Positions 59,059 through 64,000 of a DNA stretch of 64,000 nt are shown here, piece by piece. Source of the DNA: Actinoallomurus bryophytorum (lineage in GTDB: Bacteria; Actinomycetota; Actinomycetes; Streptosporangiales; Streptosporangiaceae). The position numbers and the translations under genes were made by a program. The notes below the pieces were generated by a model. The model was given only the letters and a program-made list of their open reading frames with translations, was not told the origin of the DNA and made no database searches. The stretch lies in assembly GCF_006716425.1 (NCBI RefSeq), contig NZ_VFOZ01000001.1, positions 124,001 through 188,000 of the forward strand. The letters are read 5' to 3'. How positions within the stretch are numbered: the stretch's first letter is position 1; the number at the start of each line of letters is the position of its first letter.

Positions 59059-59493
59059 CTAAGCCTCGACTCGGCGTTTCAGGCCTTTGAGCGCGGTCTC
59101 GATTATCCGCTTCTCTGCCTTACGCCGGACCATTCCGATCATCGGAATGCGCACGTCGACCGCGAGCTCGTAGGTCACCTCGGTGCTCCCATCGCCCGGG
59201 GCGAGGCGATATGCCCCGGTCATGCCGGTGAGCATCGTGCCGGCCTCGGCGAGGTTCCACTGCACCGCGTCATCGTCGGCCCAGTCGTAGGCCAGGACAT
59301 AGGTGTCCTTGATCGGCCCGGCCTCCAACGTGATCCGTACCTGCTCGGCCCGCCCGTCCTCGGCCGTGGAGACGACTTCGGCGGCGGTGATGCCCTCAGC
59401 CCATCCAGGGTATGCGGGAAAGTCCGCGATGACCGCCATCACCTCAGGTGCGGACGCGTTGATCGTGATGCTCGAGCTGGTGCGATCCGCCAT
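59059..59493 (-). CDS. SRPBCC (START-like) ligand-binding protein
   Basis: The 144 residues fit the polyketide-cyclase/START-like fold: TINASAPEVMAVIADFPAYP at the N-terminus and a long C-terminal helix (KAEKRIIETALKGLKRRVEA). Mycobacterial Rv2185c is a similar protein in a similar neighbourhood. It probably binds a lipid or other hydrophobic ligand. Confidence 0.9.
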   Translation of the reverse strand: MADRTSSSITINASAPEVMAVIADFPAYPGWAEGITAAEVVSTAEDGRAEQVRITLEAGPIKDTYVLAYDWADDDAVQWNLAEAGTMLTGMTGAYRLAPGDGSTEVTYELAVDVRIPMIGMVRRKAEKRIIETALKGLKRRVEA

Positions 59494-59574
59494 CGGCGGG
59501 CCTCCTTTCGTCGGGCGCAGTCGTGCGCTGTCTTCGGCCGGCCACAGTGCCGCGTGGTTCCGGGAGCGTATCCG

Positions 59575-60342
59575 CTACCACTCGAGGACGTAGGGAGCTC
59601 CGCGGGCGCGGAAGTGCCCGACGTTGACGCACTCGGTACGGCCGATGCGCGTCCGGCGTACGAGCGGCTGGTGGACGTGGCCGAACAGCACGTAGCGCGG
59701 CTGGGTCTCGTGGATCGCCGCCAGCACCGCCTCGCTCCCGCGCTCGAAACGCCGGGCCACGGTGTCATAGAGCAGCTCGGGCACGGCAGGCGGGATGTGG
59801 CAGCAGAGCACGTCGACCGAGCCGACCGCCGCCACCTTCGCGGCGTAGGTCTCGTCGTCGATCTCGTACGGGGTGCGGTAGCGCGTGCGCAGGCCGCCGC
59901 CGACGAAACCGAACGTCAGGCCGCCGATCTCGGCCGTCTCCCCGTCGAGCACCCGGTGGCCGTCGCGGAGGTTCTCCGCCCAAAGTTGCGGGATGTCGAC
60001 GTTGCCGTACGTGAGGTAGGCGGGGGTGGGCATCACGCCGAACAGCGCCTTGTACTGCCGGCGCACGGCCGCCTCGATGTGGGTGCGCGGCTCACCGTCC
60101 AGCGAGGCCCACAGCGCCTGGGAGAACTCCCGCGCCTCCTCGAAGCGCCGCTGGGTGCGCAGCGAGATGAACGTGTCGGCATGCCGCTCGCCGAACAGGT
60201 CCGCGAAGATCCCCTGACCGTGGTCGTCATAGTCGATGAACAGGATCAGATCCCCGAGGCACACGAGCGCGTCGGCTCCGTCACCGGCGGTGGCGAGCGC
60301 GTCCACCCGCCCATGTACGTCGCTCACCACATGAACCCGCAT
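59575..60342 (-). CDS. Metallophosphoesterase
   Basis: The calcineurin-like family motifs are visible: VVSDVHGRVDAL, LVCLGDLILF, YGNVD, CCHIPP and LFGHVHQPL, which supply the dinuclear metal ligands. The ATG at 60342 gives 255 residues; a TTG two codons upstream is an alternative. The substrate is not known. Confidence 0.93.
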   Translation of the reverse strand: MRVHVVSDVHGRVDALATAGDGADALVCLGDLILFIDYDDHGQGIFADLFGERHADTFISLRTQRRFEEAREFSQALWASLDGEPRTHIEAAVRRQYKALFGVMPTPAYLTYGNVDIPQLWAENLRDGHRVLDGETAEIGGLTFGFVGGGLRTRYRTPYEIDDETYAAKVAAVGSVDVLCCHIPPAVPELLYDTVARRFERGSEAVLAAIHETQPRYVLFGHVHQPLVRRTRIGRTECVNVGHFRARGAPYVLEW

Positions 60343-60387
60343 GCACAAACCCTATTCCGGACCTGCCGTGCTTCCGCGACACGGCGC

Positions 60388-61077
60388 TCAGAGGTACGGC
60401 GACGCGTCGACCAGCGTCCGCCACTCGCGTACCAGGCCGGCGTCCACCGCGTTCGTCCCGGAGACGCCCCGCCGACGTACGGCGACACCGACGTGGAACG
60501 CGTCCACCCCCGCGGCGGCGAGCACGGCCACGTGCTTACGCCGCAACCCGCCGCCCGCGAGCATCAGCGTCGCGCGAGAGGCGGCCCGCCGCAGCAGCGT
60601 CTCCATCCCGGCCTCCACGCCGCGCGGCGACCCGGCCGACAGGACGGCGTCCAGTCCGGGCAGGTCAGCGACGGTGAGCCATGCGTCGTCGGCGCACGCG
60701 GCGTTGTCCACGGCCCGGTGGAAGGTCCAGGGCAGCGGCGCGACCGCGTCGACGAGCTTCGTGGTCGCCGCGACGTCGACGGCGCCGGCCGAGTCGAGGA
60801 AGCCGAAGACGAAACCGTCCGCGCCGGCCGCCGCGTGCTCGGCGGCCGCCCGCCGCAGCCGGTCCAGCTCCGGGCCGGTCGTACGGAACCCGGTCTTGGC
60901 CCGCAGCATGACGCGCATCGGCAGCGACGTGGCGCGGCGCATTCCGGCGACGATCCGCGGGTCGGGCGAGAGTCCTCCCGCCCGTACGTCCGCCACGACC
61001 TCGACCCGGTCTGCGCCGCCGTCCTCGGCGGCCTCGACGTCGGCCACGGTCTGGGTGATCACCTCGAGCAGCGACAT
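60388..61077 (-). CDS. cutC: CutC-family protein
   Basis: The 229-residue TIM-barrel protein matches CutC, named for copper homeostasis in E. coli though its role is uncertain: LLEVITQTVADVEAAEDGGA, RVEVVADVRAGGLSPDPRI and FHRAVDNAACADDAWLTV. The ATG at 61077 is used. An upstream extension of the frame (15 codons) has no support. Confidence 0.9.
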   Translation of the reverse strand: MSLLEVITQTVADVEAAEDGGADRVEVVADVRAGGLSPDPRIVAGMRRATSLPMRVMLRAKTGFRTTGPELDRLRRAAAEHAAAGADGFVFGFLDSAGAVDVAATTKLVDAVAPLPWTFHRAVDNAACADDAWLTVADLPGLDAVLSAGSPRGVEAGMETLLRRAASRATLMLAGGGLRRKHVAVLAAAGVDAFHVGVAVRRRGVSGTNAVDAGLVREWRTLVDASPYL

Positions 61078-61347
61078 CTTCCTCCCCGGCTGGCCAACTG
61101 TTTTCACGGCGGACGAGCGCATTCTCGCGGCGCTGGAGAACGGTGCGGACCGGATTGACCTGGTCTTTGTCCGCGGTGGCGCCCTCCTGACCGCTCCTCT
61201 AGCATGACGCGGTCATGGTGAACGAGTGCCTTAACCGGTGATAAGAAGAAAAGCGAGACGCGTCACTCGCCGAACGCTACCGATCGGTAAGTGGAAGCGA
61301 TAACGTCCGTGCAGTCTTGGGACCCCGCCCCCGAAAGAGGAGAAGTC

Positions 61348-63126
61348 GTGCGTGAGTTCAGCGTTCCCGCGCAGGTGACGATCGCCGATTCGGCGAATCT
61401 GACCGAGACGCTCTTCTCCCGCGCCGCCGAAGAGCCCGACCGGACCGTGTTCCGCCGCAAGGACGGCTCGGGGTGGCTCGACATCAGCGCCCGCGCGTTC
61501 GGCGACGAGGTCGCCCGCGTCGCCGAGGGACTCGTCGCGGCCGGTGTCGAGCCGGGAGACCGGGTCGCGATCATGTCGCGCACCCGCTACGAGTGGACGG
61601 TCGCGGACTACGCGATCTGGACGGCGGGCGCGGTGGCCGTGCCCATCTACGAGACCTCCTCCGCCTCGCAGATCGAGTGGATCATCGGCGACTCCGGCGC
61701 GAAGGCGATGTTCGTCGAGAGCGACGAACACGAGAAGGCGGTGGCGTCCGTACGCGGCGAGCTGCCCGGCCTCGCGCACGTGTGGCGGATGGACGACCTT
61801 CCCTCCCGGCCGAGCGGAGAGACCGACGAGCCCGTCGGGGCGAGCCTGGACGAGCGGCGCGCGTCGCGTACGTCCGCGGACCTGGCGACGATCATCTACA
61901 CCTCGGGCACGACGGGCCGCCCCAAGGGGTGTGAGATCACCCACGGCAACCTGCTCTCGACGGCTCGCAACGTCGTCGAGGGCGCGCTCACGGAGGTGTT
62001 CAGCCTCGCCGACGGCTCCACCCTGCTGTTCCTCCCGCTCGCGCACGTCTTCGCGCGCCTGATCGAGGTCGGCTGCGTCGAGGCCGGGGTGACTCTGGGC
62101 CACACGCCGGACCTGACCGACCTCGTCGAGGACCTCGGATCGTTCCAGCCGACGTTCCTGCTGGCCGTCCCCCGTGTCTTCGAGAAGGTCTACAACGGCG
62201 CCGAGCAGAAGGCCGCGGCGGAGGGCAAGGGCAGGATCTTCCACCTCGCCGCCGACACCGCGATCGCCTACAGCCGGGCCGACTCCCCCGGTCTGGGGCT
62301 GCGGCTGAAGCACGCGGCGTTCGACAAGCTCGTCTACACCAAGCTGCGCGCGGCGGTCGGCGGGCGGGTGACGCACGCCGTGTCCGGCGGCGCCGCGCTC
62401 GGCGAGCGCCTCGGCCACTTCTTCAACGGCGTCGGGATCACCATCCTGGAGGGCTACGGCCTGACGGAGACGACCGCGCCGATCGCGGTCAACCTGCCGA
62501 GCGACAACCGCATCGGCGCCGTCGGCAAGCCGATCCCGGGCAGCACGGTGCGCATCGCCGACGACGGCGAGATCCTGACGAAGGGCCCGAACGTCTTCGC
62601 CGGCTACTGGCACAACGAGCAGGCCACCAAGGAGGCGGTGGAGGACGGCTGGTTCCACACCGGCGACATCGGCGAGCTGGACGACGACGGCTACCTCAGG
62701 ATCACCGGCCGCAAGAAGGAGCTCATCGTCACGGCGGGCGGCAAGAACGTCGCCCCGGGCCCGCTCGAGGACCGTCTGCGCGCCCATCCGCTGATCAGCC
62801 AGTGCCTGGTCGTCGGCGACGGACGCAAGTTCATCGGCTGCCTGATCACGCTGGACCCCGAGGCCCTCGGACCGTGGAAAGAACAGCACGGCAAGGGCTC
62901 GATGTCCACCGCCGAGCTGATCGAGGACCCCGACCTCGTCAAGGAGGTCGACGCCGCGGTGGCCGAGACCAACGCCTCGGTGTCACGGGCCGAGGCGATC
63001 AAGAAGTACCGCATCCTCGAGGCCGACTTCACCGAGGACACCGGTCACCTCACCCCGACCCTCAAGGTCAAGCGGAACCTCGTCGTCCGCGACTTCGAGG
63101 CGGAGATCGAGGCTCTCTACTCCTGA
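61348..63126 (+). CDS. Long-chain fatty acyl-CoA ligase (FadD15-like)
   Basis: This enzyme activates fatty acids through an acyl-adenylate to acyl-CoA. The GTG at 61348 follows AGGAG by 5 bases (592 residues). The AMP-binding motif is IIYTSGTTGRPKGCEITHGN; EGYGLTETTAPIAVNLPSDN and GWFHTGDIGELDDDGYLRIT are the later adenylation motifs. It corresponds by position to mycobacterial fadD15 (Rv2187), next to pimB' (Rv2188c), whose counterpart here is convergent and overlaps by 10 bases. Confidence 0.95.
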   Translation: MREFSVPAQVTIADSANLTETLFSRAAEEPDRTVFRRKDGSGWLDISARAFGDEVARVAEGLVAAGVEPGDRVAIMSRTRYEWTVADYAIWTAGAVAVPIYETSSASQIEWIIGDSGAKAMFVESDEHEKAVASVRGELPGLAHVWRMDDLPSRPSGETDEPVGASLDERRASRTSADLATIIYTSGTTGRPKGCEITHGNLLSTARNVVEGALTEVFSLADGSTLLFLPLAHVFARLIEVGCVEAGVTLGHTPDLTDLVEDLGSFQPTFLLAVPRVFEKVYNGAEQKAAAEGKGRIFHLAADTAIAYSRADSPGLGLRLKHAAFDKLVYTKLRAAVGGRVTHAVSGGAALGERLGHFFNGVGITILEGYGLTETTAPIAVNLPSDNRIGAVGKPIPGSTVRIADDGEILTKGPNVFAGYWHNEQATKEAVEDGWFHTGDIGELDDDGYLRITGRKKELIVTAGGKNVAPGPLEDRLRAHPLISQCLVVGDGRKFIGCLITLDPEALGPWKEQHGKGSMSTAELIEDPDLVKEVDAAVAETNASVSRAEAIKKYRILEADFTEDTGHLTPTLKVKRNLVVRDFEAEIEALYS

Positions 63127-64000
63127 CTCTCCAGGAGGGTCGCGAACCTCCGTGCCTGGACCGTCCAGCGCCACTCACGCTCGACCCACGAGCGGCCCTT
63201 GTCGCCCATCGCGGCCGCCCCCGCCGGGTTGCGCAGCAGCTCGATCACGGAGTCGGCGACCGCGGCGACGGAGCGACCGTCGATCACCAGGCCCGTCTCT
63301 CCGCGGAGGACGGCGTCGGGCGCGCCACCGGAGTCTCCGGCGATGACCGGCAGCCCGGTTGCGGACGCCTCGAGGTAGACGATGCCGAGCCCCTCGACGT
63401 CCAGGCCGCGCCGCCGGGTCCGGCAGGGCATGGCGAAGACGTCCCCGGCGTCGTAGTGCGCGGGGAGCTCCTCCCACGGCACGGTCCCGGTGATCCGTAC
63501 CGAGTCGGCCACGTCCAGCTCGGTCCGCAGCCGCTCCAGGGCCGGGCGGTACGGTCCGCCGCCGACGAGCAGCAGCGCCGCGTCCGGGATCGCCCGCCGC
63601 ACCCGTGGCCAGGCGTGGATCAGCGCGTCCTGGCCCTTGCGCGGCACCAGGCGCGAGACGCAGACGACGACCGGCCGGTCCGCAAGCCCGTGCCGGGCGC
63701 GGATCTCGGCGCCGCCCGCGCCTGCGCGGAAGACCGTCTCGTCCACGCCGGGGGCGAGCCGCCGCATCCGCGCGGCCGCGGCGGGTGACAGGCCCGCGGC
63801 GATCCGGCCACGGGTGTACTCCCCCAGGTACGTGAGGACGTCCGTGCCGTCGCCGATGCGGCGCAGCAACGCACGGGAGCCGGGCAGCGACGCCCAGCCC
63901 GCCTCGTGGCCGTGGGTGAGGCCGATGACGCGGCCGGCGCCGGCGCGACGCAGCCCGGGTGCGAGCAGGCCGAGCGGCGCCGCCGCACCGAACACGACCG
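63117..64000 (-). CDS. GT4 glycosyltransferase, PimB'-like, 5' end outside window
   Basis: The C-terminal 293 residues of a glycosyltransferase with the GT4 nucleotide-sugar motif: VCVSRLVPRKGQDALIHAWP and GDVFAMPCRTRRRGLDVEGL with GIVYLEASATGLPVIAGDSG. The last two are characteristic of PimB', the GDP-mannose-dependent mannosyltransferase that adds the second mannose to phosphatidylinositol mannosides. The frame is open to the window edge (the GTG at 63995 is an internal codon), so about 80-90 residues are missing. Confidence 0.88.
   Translation of the reverse strand, partial: VVFGAAAPLGLLAPGLRRAGAGRVIGLTHGHEAGWASLPGSRALLRRIGDGTDVLTYLGEYTRGRIAAGLSPAAAARMRRLAPGVDETVFRAGAGGAEIRARHGLADRPVVVCVSRLVPRKGQDALIHAWPRVRRAIPDAALLLVGGGPYRPALERLRTELDVADSVRITGTVPWEELPAHYDAGDVFAMPCRTRRRGLDVEGLGIVYLEASATGLPVIAGDSGGAPDAVLRGETGLVIDGRSVAAVADSVIELLRNPAGAAAMGDKGRSWVEREWRWTVQARRFATLLESQE

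Overview
This window looks like the chromosome of a high-GC, filamentous-type actinomycete. GC is very high throughout, GTG and TTG starts are common, and the gene order includes the actinobacterial block bldD / pyrRBC-carAB-pyrKDF / mihF-gmk-rpoZ-coaBC-metK. Orders shared with mycobacteria are also present (metF-idsA2-like, the Rv2175c family with a PASTA kinase, an acyl-CoA ligase next to a PimB'-like mannosyltransferase). The best fit is Streptosporangiales (an Actinomadura/Actinoallomurus-like organism), but no rRNA or other lineage marker is present, so this is inference. No tRNA, rRNA or CRISPR array was seen.

Layout. 1-5126: cytochrome P450 (cut by the window edge), then metK, coaBC, rpoZ, gmk and mihF on the minus strand. 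5127-7356: a gene-free stretch with two perfect tandem arrays (13 bp x 13 and 8 bp x 43) and degenerate repeats. 7357-17663: the complete UMP biosynthesis operon on the minus strand, led by a PyrR-binding RNA loop that touches the pyrR ribosome-binding site. Most junctions are ATGA/GTGA overlaps, and between pyrK and pyrD a 56-bp repeat builds a chain of stop-start coupled micro-ORFs. 18102-18596: bldD, divergent from the pyr operon. 18597-20775: a repeat-rich, gene-poor stretch with a dehydrogenase gene scrap. 20776-26457: an SOS-box-controlled HEPN protein, YbaK-like deacylase, epoxide hydrolase with a CGNR regulator, a WXG100-like coupled gene set and a GNAT acetyltransferase.

26449-28548 is the most interesting locus. 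A 43-bp perfect direct repeat, made from the 3' end of metF, brackets a leaderless Imm49-like double-domain immunity gene and a scrap of tyrosine integrase. It reads as a decayed integrative element that used and rebuilt the metF 3' end. 28463-37638: metF, polyprenyl diphosphate synthase, thiE, an Rv2175c-like DNA-binding protein, a TPP riboswitch with thiO-thiS-thiG, and a four-PASTA kinase. 37639-41243: IS481 and IS5 relics, endonuclease IV, a sigma-factor scrap in repeats. 41244-45328: a LytS/LytTR two-component system with a small membrane protein and a sodium:solute symporter.

45830-64000: a sulfite-oxidase-like protein; DAHP synthase behind an attenuator with a Phe/Tyr leader peptide; EamA transporter; ThiI; methyltransferase; MFS transporter with an ArsR-like regulator; a phosphofructokinase with the pyrophosphate-type D104/K124 signature and a DasR-like operator upstream; ROK glucokinase with conserved neighbours; CutC; long-chain acyl-CoA ligase; and a partial PimB'-like glycosyltransferase. 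Nearly every non-coding gap carries its own distinct tandem-repeat family, which is unusual for the density.
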